Under the pieces are notes generated by a model. It was given only the letters and a program-made list of their open reading frames with translations, did no database searches and was not told where the DNA came from. A DNA stretch of 64,000 nucleotides from Bremerella sp. P1 (GTDB lineage: Bacteria; Planctomycetota; Planctomycetia; Pirellulales; Pirellulaceae), in the NCBI RefSeq assembly GCF_028748185.1, contig NZ_CP118164.1, positions 3,286,001-3,350,000 of the forward strand, read 5' to 3'. Shown piece after piece: positions 17,421-26,061 of the stretch (positions are counted from its first letter, which is position 1; every line of letters starts with the position of its first letter). Made by a program: the position numbers and the translations under genes.

Positions 17421-18182
17421 ATGACCGATAAACCGACCTACGGCAACTGGCGCGAGATCGATCTCGATGGCCATCTGTGCGAACTGTTCGAGCCGCAGCA
17501 GCGGAACGAGCATGGCTATGTTGGGATCTATCTGCACGGGGTACACCTAGGGAAGCTGTATCATAGCCCGGCGTTTGTCGAGCAGATCGAGAAATTCGGA
17601 TTGCCGGTGGTTGCCCCGGTAACGCAGCGAAGCTGGTGGACCGATCGAATCTGTGAGGAATTCGATCCCCAGCGGTCGTCCCAGGCTTATTTGCTGGAAA
17701 GCGTACTGCCCTATATTGAAGAGCAATACAAGGCGAAGACACCGAAGGTGGCCCTGTTTGGGACGAGCATGGGAGGGCAAGGATCGCTGCGGTTTGCCTA
17801 TAAATTTCCCGATGTCTTTCCAATTGTCGCGGCCGTGAGCCCTGCGATTGATTACCAGAATCGGATGCGTGACGACCCGGAAGATAACCTGTGGCAAATG
17901 TACGATAGTGCCGAGCAGGCTCGGCAGGACACGACGACTTTGCACATTCACCCGCTGAATTGGCCTCGAAATCAATTCTTTTGCTGCTGCCCAGAGGACA
18001 CCTCTTGGTGGGAAAGCTCGGATCGATTACGAATGAAGCTGCAGTCTTTGGGTGTGCCGCACACATGCGACCTGGAGACCAAAGGCGGGGGGCACGGTTT
18101 TAACTACTACAGCCTGATGGCCCCTAAGGTGGTTCAATTCCTGTGGGATTCGCTGGAAAAAGAACGCCGCCGGATTGTTTAG
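17421..18182 (+). CDS. Alpha/beta hydrolase (esterase D-like)
   Basis: 253 residues from ATG 17421, preferred to an ORF start 35 codons upstream because homology-like sequence begins only here. The nucleophile elbow is 'LFGTSMGGQGSLRFA', and a probable catalytic His lies in 'TKGGGHGFNYY'. The family hydrolyses esters, for example S-formylglutathione or acyl sugars; the substrate here is unknown. No signal peptide, so cytoplasmic. A GT4 glycosyltransferase follows after 32 bases on the same strand. Confidence 0.88.
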   Translation: MTDKPTYGNWREIDLDGHLCELFEPQQRNEHGYVGIYLHGVHLGKLYHSPAFVEQIEKFGLPVVAPVTQRSWWTDRICEEFDPQRSSQAYLLESVLPYIEEQYKAKTPKVALFGTSMGGQGSLRFAYKFPDVFPIVAAVSPAIDYQNRMRDDPEDNLWQMYDSAEQARQDTTTLHIHPLNWPRNQFFCCCPEDTSWWESSDRLRMKLQSLGVPHTCDLETKGGGHGFNYYSLMAPKVVQFLWDSLEKERRRIV

Positions 18183-18214
18183 ATCATGTGCACCTGTGAA
18201 GAATTCGCTGGAAG

Positions 18215-19309
18215 ATGCAGAAACTGATGCTCATCATCCCGACGCTTGATCGTTCGGGAGCCGAGAAACAACTGACGATGTTGGCTAAGGGATTGCCACG
18301 CGATCAGTTCGAAGTTTCGGTCTGTTGCCTGACACGCAGCGGGCCCTACAGCGAGGAGCTGACCGCTGCCGGCATTCCGGTAACAGTGATTGGCAAGCAA
18401 CTGAAGATCGATCCTGCTGCGTACTGGCGACTCAAGAAGCACATACAGGACGAAAAGCCTGATATCGTTCACACCTGGCTCTTTGCGGCAAATAGTTACG
18501 GCCGCAAGGCAGCCCAAGCCGCCGGCGTGCGTCATATTTTGTGTGGAGAGCGCTGCGTCGATCCCTGGAAGATAACGCACGAACATTTCATTGATCGCTA
18601 TCTCGATCGCGTTACGGACAAGATCGTGGTCAATAGCTCGGGCATTGTCGACTTCTACGTGAAGAAAGGACGCGACAAGAACAAGTTTGTCGTCATCCCC
18701 AATGGAATCGATCTGATCGACGGGGCTCCTCAGATCAGCAAGGAAGACCTTTGGAATCAATTGCGTTTGCCGTCGAACGCCAAGATGATGCTCAGCGTGG
18801 GGCGTCTGTGGCCGCAGAAGCGAATGAAAGATCTCATCTGGGCGACCGAGATCTTAAAACGTATCCGGGATGATGCGTATCTGGTGATCGTTGGCGACGG
18901 CCCTCAGCGTGAACGGCTGGTGCGTTACAGCCAGCAGGTCACCATCGACGATAAGGTGCGCATTGCCGGCCCACGTGACGACGTGGCGGATGTGATGCGA
19001 CATGCCACGCTGTTCATGCTGGCCAGTGGTTATGAAGGCCAATCGAATGCCTTGATGGAGGCGATGGCGATTGGTCTGCCGGCGGCTGTCAGCGATATTC
19101 CTGGCAACCGCGATCTAATCACCCACGACGAGAACGGGTACCTCGTCGGGCTGGGGCAGCGGACCGAGTATTCTCGCTTTGCCAACTTCCTGCTGGAAGA
19201 CGAAGCGATTAGGAATCGCTTCTCTGAAGCAGCGCGAAAGACGATCGCCGAACAGTTCAGCGTCCAGCAGATGATCGACCGGCACGCGGCGCTCTATCAG
19301 TCTCTCTGA
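18215..19309 (+). CDS. GT4 family glycosyltransferase
   Basis: 364 residues, GT-B fold. The N-terminus 'MQKLMLIIPTLDRSGAEKQL' is the characteristic start of GT4 enzymes acting on envelope polysaccharides. The C-terminal domain has 'MMLSVGRLWPQKRMKDLIWA', 'VIVGDGPQRERL' and the donor-binding E-x7-E in 'SGYEGQSNALMEAMAIGLP'. It should be a retaining transferase using a nucleotide sugar at the cytoplasmic membrane face. It probably forms a transcription unit with the preceding esterase. A second GT4 and exoD lie 4-5 kb away on the other strand. Confidence 0.92.
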   Translation: MQKLMLIIPTLDRSGAEKQLTMLAKGLPRDQFEVSVCCLTRSGPYSEELTAAGIPVTVIGKQLKIDPAAYWRLKKHIQDEKPDIVHTWLFAANSYGRKAAQAAGVRHILCGERCVDPWKITHEHFIDRYLDRVTDKIVVNSSGIVDFYVKKGRDKNKFVVIPNGIDLIDGAPQISKEDLWNQLRLPSNAKMMLSVGRLWPQKRMKDLIWATEILKRIRDDAYLVIVGDGPQRERLVRYSQQVTIDDKVRIAGPRDDVADVMRHATLFMLASGYEGQSNALMEAMAIGLPAAVSDIPGNRDLITHDENGYLVGLGQRTEYSRFANFLLEDEAIRNRFSEAARKTIAEQFSVQQMIDRHAALYQSL

Positions 19310-19323
19310 CGAGGGACTGGCCG

Positions 19324-19782
19324 CTAGTGTTCCTCGATGATGACGTCTTGAACCTTGGGGACACCATTTTCGATCGTGTAGCAATAGATTCTCCCTCCAC
19401 CCAATGGAATCGTCTCAAATTGTGAGAAGTTGCCGATGCCAGTCACGGAAACAGCAACGTAAAAATCGAATTCCCGTAGGTTGTTTCCAATTGAGTAAGT
19501 CGTGTAGCGGGGGGCTGTCTTTCGCGAACCGATTCTCTGTAGGAGTTCCTCGCTCTCGATGATTTCGACAGGTTTACCGCCAAGGGTTTGAGGGACTGCA
19601 TCGACAAATTCACCAGGCCGAACGTAAATTACCTCATCGCGAATACGAGAATTCATCGCGTGGAATGCGGTGAGGCTCTCCCCAACCGCGACTGCGCGGG
19701 GGTCAGGTAACTCAGTCGAAGCGGAATCGTTGCAACCAATGAACAGCAGTACGCTTAGAGCGATAAGGGGGACGCGAGACAT
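19324..19782 (-). CDS. Putative lipoprotein, function unknown
   Basis: 152 residues from ATG 19782, which has GAGG directly upstream. A short signal (MSRVPLIALSVLLFIGC) ends in a lipobox with Cys17. The mature part has no recognised domain; it is mixed alpha/beta in appearance with a beta-rich C-terminus ('TTYSIGNNLREFDFYVAVSV', 'GRIYCYTIENG'). It converges on the glycosyltransferase gene 15 bases away and is read away from dapL. Confidence 0.75.
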   Translation of the reverse strand: MSRVPLIALSVLLFIGCNDSASTELPDPRAVAVGESLTAFHAMNSRIRDEVIYVRPGEFVDAVPQTLGGKPVEIIESEELLQRIGSRKTAPRYTTYSIGNNLREFDFYVAVSVTGIGNFSQFETIPLGGGRIYCYTIENGVPKVQDVIIEEH

Positions 19783-19976
19783 GCTTACCTCAACTTCTTT
19801 TACAGGCATCCCCTCAAGATAGGGTTTCAGGAGCAATGCGTCGAGATTTTGGCAGGTGTGAACGTGTTGATGCCGAACTCCCCTGCCCTGGTTGTTGTCT
19901 CTTTTGAGCGGCGGTAGGCTAGTAGGTTTGAATTCCGGCCATCTGTTTGACCCTAAGAAATCTCAGAACGAAGACC

Positions 19977-21212
19977 ATGAGCGATCCCTATTTCCAGAAG
20001 CTGTTTGCTGAACGTATCGGTGGCGAAAATTACGGTAAGGGAACCGCGATCTATAAGTTCGAGAAGATTAAGCGGGCCAAACGCAAGGCACTTGCCGACT
20101 ACCCCGATCGCGAGCTGATCGACTTCGGGATCGGCGAAAACGACGAAATGGCCCCGGAATCGGTCCGCAAGGTCATGGCCGAAGAGATCAATAAGCCAGA
20201 GAATCGCGGTTACGCGGACAACGGTGTTGCCGAGTTCAAGCAGGCAGCGGCCGATTACATGAAGCGGATGTTCGGTGTCGAGCTGGATGCTGCGACCGAA
20301 GTGAACCACTGCATTGGTTCCAAGACGGCTCTGGCCATGCTGCCGGCCTGTTTCATCAATCCTGGCGACATCTGCCTGATGACCGTTCCTGGTTATCCGG
20401 TCGCAGGTACGCATGCAGCCTACTACGGCGGTACCGTCTACAAGCTTCCGCTGTTGGCCGAAAACGACTTCTTCCCTGATCTCGACAGCATTCCAGCGGA
20501 TGTCAAAGAGAAGGCCAAGCTGCTGGTGATCAACTATCCCAACAGCCCCACCGGGAAGGTGGCGACCAAAGAGTTCTACGAGAAGGTCGTTAAGTTTGCC
20601 AAAGAGAACAACCTGGTGGTCGTGCAAGACGCGGCCCACACCGTGCTGACCTTTGAAGGGGAGCCACTCAGCTTCCTCAGCGTGCCGGGTGCGAAGGACG
20701 TGGGCGTCGAAGTCCATTCGTTGTCCAAGGGCTTCGACATGATCGGCTGGCGAATCGGTTGGGTTTGCGGCAACCCTCTGCTGGTTCAGGCCTTCAGCGA
20801 TGTGAAGGACAACTGCGACAGCGGTCAGTTCATCGCCATTCAAAAAGCCGCCGCGGCAGCCTTGGCCGATGAAGAGATCCCCAAGCAAACCAAGGCCAAG
20901 TACGAGCGACGTCTGAAGAAGCTGGTCGAAATGCTCAACCGGTGTGGTTTTCAGTGCAAAGTCCCAGGCGGAACGTACTTCCTGTACACCAAGAGCCCAT
21001 CCGGCGTCGAAGGCGGCCCGAGCTTTGCCAACGCCGAAGAGGCCTCGCAGTACCTCATCACCGAGAAGTCGATCTGTACCGTGCCATGGGACGACGCCGG
21101 TTCCTTCCTGCGGTTCTCGGTTACTTACGTCGCAGCTGATGAAGCAGCCGAAGACGCACTGATGGAAGAAACCGAAAAGCGTCTGAAGCAGATCTCGTTG
21201 AAGTTTGACTAA
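19977..21212 (+). CDS. dapL: LL-diaminopimelate aminotransferase
   Basis: 411 residues, the standard DapL length. It converts tetrahydrodipicolinate directly to LL-diaminopimelate with glutamate as amino donor, the short lysine/peptidoglycan route known from plants, chlamydiae and other PVC-group bacteria. Fold-type I aminotransferase features are present: 'DFGIGENDEMAPESV', the PLP Lys in 'SLSKGFDMIGWRIGW', and 'NYPNSPTGKVA' at the substrate side. ATG 19977 is chosen; an alternative TTG start would add ten residues. Its stop overlaps the convergent toxin gene by four bases. Confidence 0.95.
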   Translation: MSDPYFQKLFAERIGGENYGKGTAIYKFEKIKRAKRKALADYPDRELIDFGIGENDEMAPESVRKVMAEEINKPENRGYADNGVAEFKQAAADYMKRMFGVELDAATEVNHCIGSKTALAMLPACFINPGDICLMTVPGYPVAGTHAAYYGGTVYKLPLLAENDFFPDLDSIPADVKEKAKLLVINYPNSPTGKVATKEFYEKVVKFAKENNLVVVQDAAHTVLTFEGEPLSFLSVPGAKDVGVEVHSLSKGFDMIGWRIGWVCGNPLLVQAFSDVKDNCDSGQFIAIQKAAAAALADEEIPKQTKAKYERRLKKLVEMLNRCGFQCKVPGGTYFLYTKSPSGVEGGPSFANAEEASQYLITEKSICTVPWDDAGSFLRFSVTYVAADEAAEDALMEETEKRLKQISLKFD

Positions 21213-21607
21213 GCTCTTGGCTTGGTATTGGCTTGGAAGAATTCAGTAATCTCGGGTTTCTGAGTTCTTCCTTCGGCGACCCCTAAGACGAGGTCTACCA
21301 AATCCGATTGTGAGGCGGTGACCTCGATCCCGTTGAGATCTAAAAAGATAATCGCGGTCATTGCCGAGGTGCGTTTGTTGCCATCGACAAATGGGTGATT
21401 GGCACAAATATGGAAGAGATACGCCGATGCCATCTCGTGCAGCGTCGCGTGGAGATAGTGTCCGGCAAACATGGACTGTGGCATTGCGATCGCTGACTGC
21501 AGCAGTCCGATGTCGCGGATGCCAGGATCACCGCCATAGTGCTTAGTCGATGAATGATGAATCGCGAGGACTCGAGACAACTTGAGAAATCGAATGTTAC
21601 CGGCCAT
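21209..21607 (-). CDS. Doc/Fic-family toxin of a toxin-antitoxin pair
   Basis: 132 residues with the Fic signature HPFVDGNKRT (about 75-84) inside the Doc arrangement 'HHSSTKHYGGDPGIRDIGLL ... AIAMPQ'. Doc of phage P1 phosphorylates EF-Tu; other Fic proteins AMPylate their targets. The Doc-type motif H-x-F-x-D-x-N-K-R suggests the kinase branch. Its start codon lies immediately after the stop of the gene at 21608, the usual antitoxin-then-toxin order. Its 3' end overlaps dapL by four bases. Confidence 0.92.
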   Translation of the reverse strand: MAGNIRFLKLSRVLAIHHSSTKHYGGDPGIRDIGLLQSAIAMPQSMFAGHYLHATLHEMASAYLFHICANHPFVDGNKRTSAMTAIIFLDLNGIEVTASQSDLVDLVLGVAEGRTQKPEITEFFQANTKPRA

Positions 21608-21832
21608 CTACTCTGCTAGTTTCTGCAAAGCTTTGGCATAGTTCTGGTTTACCTTTTCGAGCGAGGCTTGAAACTCTGCCTCGGAAACATCATCAACCGG
21701 TGCACAGAATAACCCCTCGGTGTCGGCCTTGATAATCAATGGCGTCGTCTCGTCAATCTGCATTTTCTCAATGATCGACGGATCAAGTTCCAAGATGTAT
21801 TGGTCGCCCATTTTTTTGATGTGAACGATCAT
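21608..21832 (-). CDS. AbrB/MazE-like antitoxin of the Doc pair
   Basis: 74 residues. The N-terminal half has the swapped-hairpin AbrB/SpoVT pattern: 'IKKMGDQYILELDPSIIEKM' then 'DETTPLIIKADTEGL'. The C-terminal half is an acidic, amphipathic helix (SEAEFQASLEKVNQNYAKAL) suited to wrapping the toxin. It is immediately upstream of the Doc toxin with no spacing. AbrB-type rather than Phd-type antitoxins do occur with Doc homologues. It likely represses the operon through its DNA-binding domain. Confidence 0.85.
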   Translation of the reverse strand: MIVHIKKMGDQYILELDPSIIEKMQIDETTPLIIKADTEGLFCAPVDDVSEAEFQASLEKVNQNYAKALQKLAE

Positions 21833-21880
21833 CAGGCATTTCCAAGAGGTTTGAAATTGTGCGAGGACATTCGACGTGTC

Positions 21881-22885
21881 TTACGGCAAGCTTACCACTT
21901 CCCCGTCCCCCTTGTCCCCAAGTTTCCGAAAAAGATCGAGCTCGATCGTGTAGGGGATGAATCGCACACTGCCATCGACCAGCAAGGCATTCAGGCCACC
22001 ATCGTGCGAGCTGCCAAAGCGGTTGGCGCCATTGAGAGGATTGGTTGCGGTGATATCGGACCAAGGTTCCAGGTCGGTGCGACGAACGGTCTCATGCGTG
22101 ATGCCTGGGTTGCTTGACGGAGGGCCGTCCCAGCCGGACGTGTACCCGTAGATATCCCCTTCCTGCGAGCCTTGGCCGAGCGTGTTTAGGTTGACGCATT
22201 TCTCGGCCACCATCAACGTGTTGCTGGTTCCGTCGGTCACGGAAGAGAAGTCGTATAGGTTCTTACGTGGTCCGACGCTGCCGCTGGATGTATCGCCGCA
22301 GGTACCGGTAAAGTTCCTGGCCAATACGCCGGTCCCTTCCTGGTTACCGCCGGCGTAGTCGATCTGGGCCCGTGGGACTTGGTCGAAGGAATTCGAATTC
22401 TGCCCGCTTGAGCTGATACACATGTGGATCAACTTGGCAGGTTCGGAAGAGGGTGAGCGGCGACTTGGGCAGAAATACTCCGGGATCGGAACGCCCATGG
22501 CAAACTTCGAGGAGTCCAAGTCGGTTCCGCCTGGCATCCCGTTGTGGACGGTATCGTGCTCCATGAACGGCAGGATCTGAAAGGCCCAGCCGGCAGCCTG
22601 TTTGTCGAGAGCTCCAGGTTTGCCACCATTAAACGTGGCAAAGACATGCTGGGCATAGCCGCCGGTCGGAAATGCGTTGTAGGTATCGGTGTGGTTATGC
22701 CAGGCCAAGCCGATCTGCTTGAGCTGGTTGACGCATTGAGTTCGTCTGGCCGCCTCACGAGCTCGCTGGACTGCCGGGAGCAGCAAACCGATCAGAATTC
22801 CGATAATCGCAATCACCACCAGAAGTTCGACCAGCGTGAACCCTCGTTGGAGGTAGCGTCCCGAAATGTTGGCTTGCGATGGCAT
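21881..22885 (-). CDS. DUF1559 pseudopilin-like protein
   Basis: 334 residues from ATG 22885; a TTG 18 codons upstream is the only alternative. Basic leader, then GFTLVELLVVIAIIGILIGL, 'LLPAVQRAREAARRTQC', 'IGLAWHNHTDTYNAFPTGGY', and the C-terminal 'GSSHDGGLNALLVDGSVRFI' box define it as DUF1559. No obvious Shine-Dalgarno sequence precedes it. Unlike the two copies at 7-10 kb it has no lipoprotein partner; the toxin-antitoxin pair follows after 48 bases on the same strand. Confidence 0.92.
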   Translation of the reverse strand: MPSQANISGRYLQRGFTLVELLVVIAIIGILIGLLLPAVQRAREAARRTQCVNQLKQIGLAWHNHTDTYNAFPTGGYAQHVFATFNGGKPGALDKQAAGWAFQILPFMEHDTVHNGMPGGTDLDSSKFAMGVPIPEYFCPSRRSPSSEPAKLIHMCISSSGQNSNSFDQVPRAQIDYAGGNQEGTGVLARNFTGTCGDTSSGSVGPRKNLYDFSSVTDGTSNTLMVAEKCVNLNTLGQGSQEGDIYGYTSGWDGPPSSNPGITHETVRRTDLEPWSDITATNPLNGANRFGSSHDGGLNALLVDGSVRFIPYTIELDLFRKLGDKGDGEVVSLP

Positions 22886-23099
22886 GAGGTAGGGGGGGGC
22901 GGTTGTAACAGTCGTAGTGAATTTAGGGGGAGGTGACAACGTTTCAGGTTACCCGGAGGAGTGGTTTTAAGCAAACGACGGGAGAAACTATCCCGATCGA
23001 CGCAAACCATTTCGCAGCTGACAATTCCGCCGACTCATTGCCCTAAGTGACCTATATTTTTAAACGAAATAGGGCACCCAATGGATTCTTGGTTTGGCT

Positions 23100-24761
23100 A
23101 TGCAAAAGGCAACTGACGTGACAGGCGGTTCTTCCATAACGACCAGCGTACCCAAGACACTTGGTCACGATGAACATGGTTCGGGCGAAGTGGGGCTGGT
23201 AGCTCAGATGGTTTCTCGGGCTCAGCAGCTGTATTCACTTCCGACCGTCGCGATGGAAGTACTCAAGCTTACCGCTGACGAGCATGCCACGGTTGTGCAA
23301 ATCAAGGAATGCATCCAACGCGATCCGGCGATGACCCTCAAGATCCTGAAAGTCGTCAACAGCCCACTGTTTGGGCTATCGGGTCAGGTATCGGATCTGA
23401 ACCAGGCACTTGCTTTGCTTGGTATCAAACCGCTTAAGCTACTCGTACTCGGCTTCAGTCTACCGAAGGCCATGCTGCAGGGAATTGAAGCCGAAGTCTT
23501 GGCTCAGTACTGGCAGTTTGCTTTGACCAAGGCAGTTGCTGCCCGCGAGATCGCGAATCTACAGGGTAAGAACTTCGGCGACGAAGCGTTCATCGCCGGG
23601 CTCCTGTCCGAGATCGGCGCCTTGGTCATGCTGCAGGACTTGGGCGATGCGTATGCCAACTTCGCCAACAAGGTTCTGCAGGAAGAAGCCGACCTCTCGG
23701 AGATGGAGTGGGAAACGCTCGGTTTCGATCACAATATTCTCGGGTGCCGGTTACTGCAAAGCTGGAACCTGCCAGAGGCCCTGGTCGAAGTGATTCGGGA
23801 AGGAAGCCCTTCCTCGGGAATTGAATTCGGCCGGCTTAGCGGGCAATCGGTAACACTTCGCCTGGCGCATAATCTGGCCGAGGTGCTTGCGCATCATCGA
23901 CTTAACTTGATGCCGAAGTTCCTCGATCAATTGAAATCAACGACCAGACATGATGAGGATACGGTCGAACACCTGGTGGTAGACATTCAGGAAAAGCTCT
24001 ATCAACTGGCCGGCGTTTTATCCGTTTCGTTGCCAGATGGAACGGACTACTGTGAAGTGGTTGCCCAGGCATATGTTCAGCTATCTCAATTGGCTGAGTC
24101 GGTTGCGGCGCCGCTGGCCTTGGGAGATCGGGCACCCCATGACCAGATGATTCAATCTCCGGAAGTCCAGCGATTGATCGACACGACAAAGTCTCTCGCT
24201 GAAAACGGCGGGGTTCCTGTTCGTTCTGCAAAGCAGGGCAACTCGGAAGCACCTGCCGAAGAATTACCGGTCGATCCGATCATGGCCGATGCGAGCATGC
24301 TGACCGAAATTGCTACCTCGATGCAGCGATGCCGTTCGCAGCGCTGTGAGTTTTCATTATCGCTGTTGAAGATCAATCAATTTGAAGACTTTCTGATGGT
24401 GGCTGGTGTCGAAGAAGTCGATGTCTGGCGACAGTTGGTCGCGGCCATTGTGGACCGTCTGAGCGATGGCCTGGGACGCGTGCTGCCGTGTGGCGAAATG
24501 AGCGTGGCCGTTCTATTGGAAGATCACGATCGCCATCAAACGGTCACGTTGACGCGTCAATTACTCGACTTGGTGACTTCCTGGTCGCAGCGTCGCGAGT
24601 GCCATCATGGAGTCGAACTGACGCTCAGCGGTGGTGTGGCATCTGCATGCGTGCCGCCGAAGAGTCTTCCTCCGCAAGAGATCTTCCAGGCAGCCCGGCG
24701 GTGCCTGTTGGCAGCCTCGAAGGGGGGCGGTAACGCCATCAAGAGCATCGAAGTCCTGTAA
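23100..24761 (+). CDS. HDOD domain protein with degenerate GGDEF-like C-terminus
   Basis: 553 residues. The HDOD domain (about 30-240) has 'LYSLPTVAMEVLKLTADEHA', 'IQRDPAMTLKILKVVNSPLF', 'LNQALALLGIKPLKLLVLGF', and 'FIAGLLSEIGALVMLQDLGD'. HDOD proteins are HD-like signalling modules without the metal-binding His-Asp pair. The last about 170 residues look like a diguanylate cyclase fold ('RCEFSLSLLKINQFEDF', 'LTLSGGVASA', 'AARRCLLAASKGGGNAI') in which the GGDEF signature is replaced by C-G-E-M-S. This domain is therefore unlikely to make c-di-GMP. No membrane segment. Partner unknown. Confidence 0.88.
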   Translation: MQKATDVTGGSSITTSVPKTLGHDEHGSGEVGLVAQMVSRAQQLYSLPTVAMEVLKLTADEHATVVQIKECIQRDPAMTLKILKVVNSPLFGLSGQVSDLNQALALLGIKPLKLLVLGFSLPKAMLQGIEAEVLAQYWQFALTKAVAAREIANLQGKNFGDEAFIAGLLSEIGALVMLQDLGDAYANFANKVLQEEADLSEMEWETLGFDHNILGCRLLQSWNLPEALVEVIREGSPSSGIEFGRLSGQSVTLRLAHNLAEVLAHHRLNLMPKFLDQLKSTTRHDEDTVEHLVVDIQEKLYQLAGVLSVSLPDGTDYCEVVAQAYVQLSQLAESVAAPLALGDRAPHDQMIQSPEVQRLIDTTKSLAENGGVPVRSAKQGNSEAPAEELPVDPIMADASMLTEIATSMQRCRSQRCEFSLSLLKINQFEDFLMVAGVEEVDVWRQLVAAIVDRLSDGLGRVLPCGEMSVAVLLEDHDRHQTVTLTRQLLDLVTSWSQRRECHHGVELTLSGGVASACVPPKSLPPQEIFQAARRCLLAASKGGGNAIKSIEVL

Positions 24762-24969
24762 CCGCTTGCAGTTTTTGTAATTCTGCTGGTTGGTCAGCCG
24801 CCAATTGCACGGACTCGTTGGGCGGAAACCTAGGCATGGAAAAGGGAAAGCCAGGGCTAACCTTTACCATTTCCAGCTTGCTCTATAGGCTTTAGAGTCG
24901 GTCTGGCTGATCCAACTGGTTAGCTGGTCCGCTATCCGCTGCCTGCGGAATTCTGTTACCCTGGTCTCT

Positions 24970-26061
24970 ATGAATGAATCGATGGAATCCCGCGTGGACG
25001 AGCAAACGACATCTCACGAGTCTTCCTTGGAAGAGGGGGCTTCGAAATCGTGGGAAAAAGATTCGGTCGAGTTTTCGTCTCAGGCCCGCCTGCACGCCGA
25101 TCCGCCTGTTCGTAAGCGTCGTGTTCGATTGCCGGTCATATTGTTCATTGCCACGTGTGCTTCGACCTTCCTGGCCGGGATGACCAACTGGCAGCCGCTG
25201 GAAGCGATCATCAATTTGTTTGCCTGGTCGAATCCGGTGACGATGGGGATTCCCCATGCCTACGATTCATTCCTTTCAAGCCCCGCCGTCGAAATGCGGC
25301 GCGACCTTATCCACTATCTGGCCGACTGGAAGAGTGGGCTGCTTTACATGGCAGCGATGTTGGGGATCTTGTTTGCCCACGAGATGGGGCACTTCATCAT
25401 GGCCCTGCGTTACCGAGTGCCGGCCAGTTTGCCTTACTTCATTCCCGTGCCGATTTCTCCGATCGGAACGTTCGGCGCGGTGATCGGCATGGACGGCATG
25501 CGTGCCAATCGCAAACAGCTATTCGATATCGGTTTAGCTGGTCCTTTGGCTGGCTTGGTCGTGGCATTTCCAGTGCTATGGTACGGCGTCTCTCAGATGG
25601 ACTTATCTGCGCCGGGAACTGGATCGTTCAAGCTCGATCTGCCCATCGCGATGGCGTGGATGATGCAGTGGTTTAACGTCCCTGGGTATGAAGAAGGGAT
25701 GTACATCAATCAAAGCCAGCTCAATCCCTTTTTCATGGCCGGTTGGGTGGGGCTGCTAGTGACGGGGCTAAATATGATACCGGTCAGCCAACTCGACGGC
25801 GGGCACGTGACATACACCATGTTTGGAAAGAGTGCCCACTGGATTGCTCGAATCTTCCTCGTGGTGGCGGTGGCCTTCATTATTTGGCTTGGCGCTTACC
25901 AGTGGAGCCTGATGCTGCTGCTGGTCATCTTAATGCGTCCCGAACATCCGCCTACCAGCGACGATAGTGTCCCAATCGGATGGTTTCGTTACGCGCTGGG
26001 AACCGTGTCGCTGAGCATTCCCCTGCTCTGCTTTCCACCGATGGCAATCGTGGCTGCTTAG
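24970..26061 (+). CDS. Site-2 protease family (M50) membrane metallopeptidase
   Basis: 363 residues. A charged cytoplasmic N-terminus (about 1-50) precedes several membrane helices. Zinc ligands are visible as 'LFAHEMGHFIMALRYRVPAS' (HExxH) and 'NMIPVSQLDGGHVTYTMFG', the NPxxDGG-type motif with Asp. S2P enzymes cut transmembrane segments, often releasing transcription or sigma factors. No anti-sigma factor gene is adjacent, so the target is unknown. Its stop overlaps the convergent methyltransferase gene by four bases. Confidence 0.92.
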   Translation: MNESMESRVDEQTTSHESSLEEGASKSWEKDSVEFSSQARLHADPPVRKRRVRLPVILFIATCASTFLAGMTNWQPLEAIINLFAWSNPVTMGIPHAYDSFLSSPAVEMRRDLIHYLADWKSGLLYMAAMLGILFAHEMGHFIMALRYRVPASLPYFIPVPISPIGTFGAVIGMDGMRANRKQLFDIGLAGPLAGLVVAFPVLWYGVSQMDLSAPGTGSFKLDLPIAMAWMMQWFNVPGYEEGMYINQSQLNPFFMAGWVGLLVTGLNMIPVSQLDGGHVTYTMFGKSAHWIARIFLVVAVAFIIWLGAYQWSLMLLLVILMRPEHPPTSDDSVPIGWFRYALGTVSLSIPLLCFPPMAIVAA

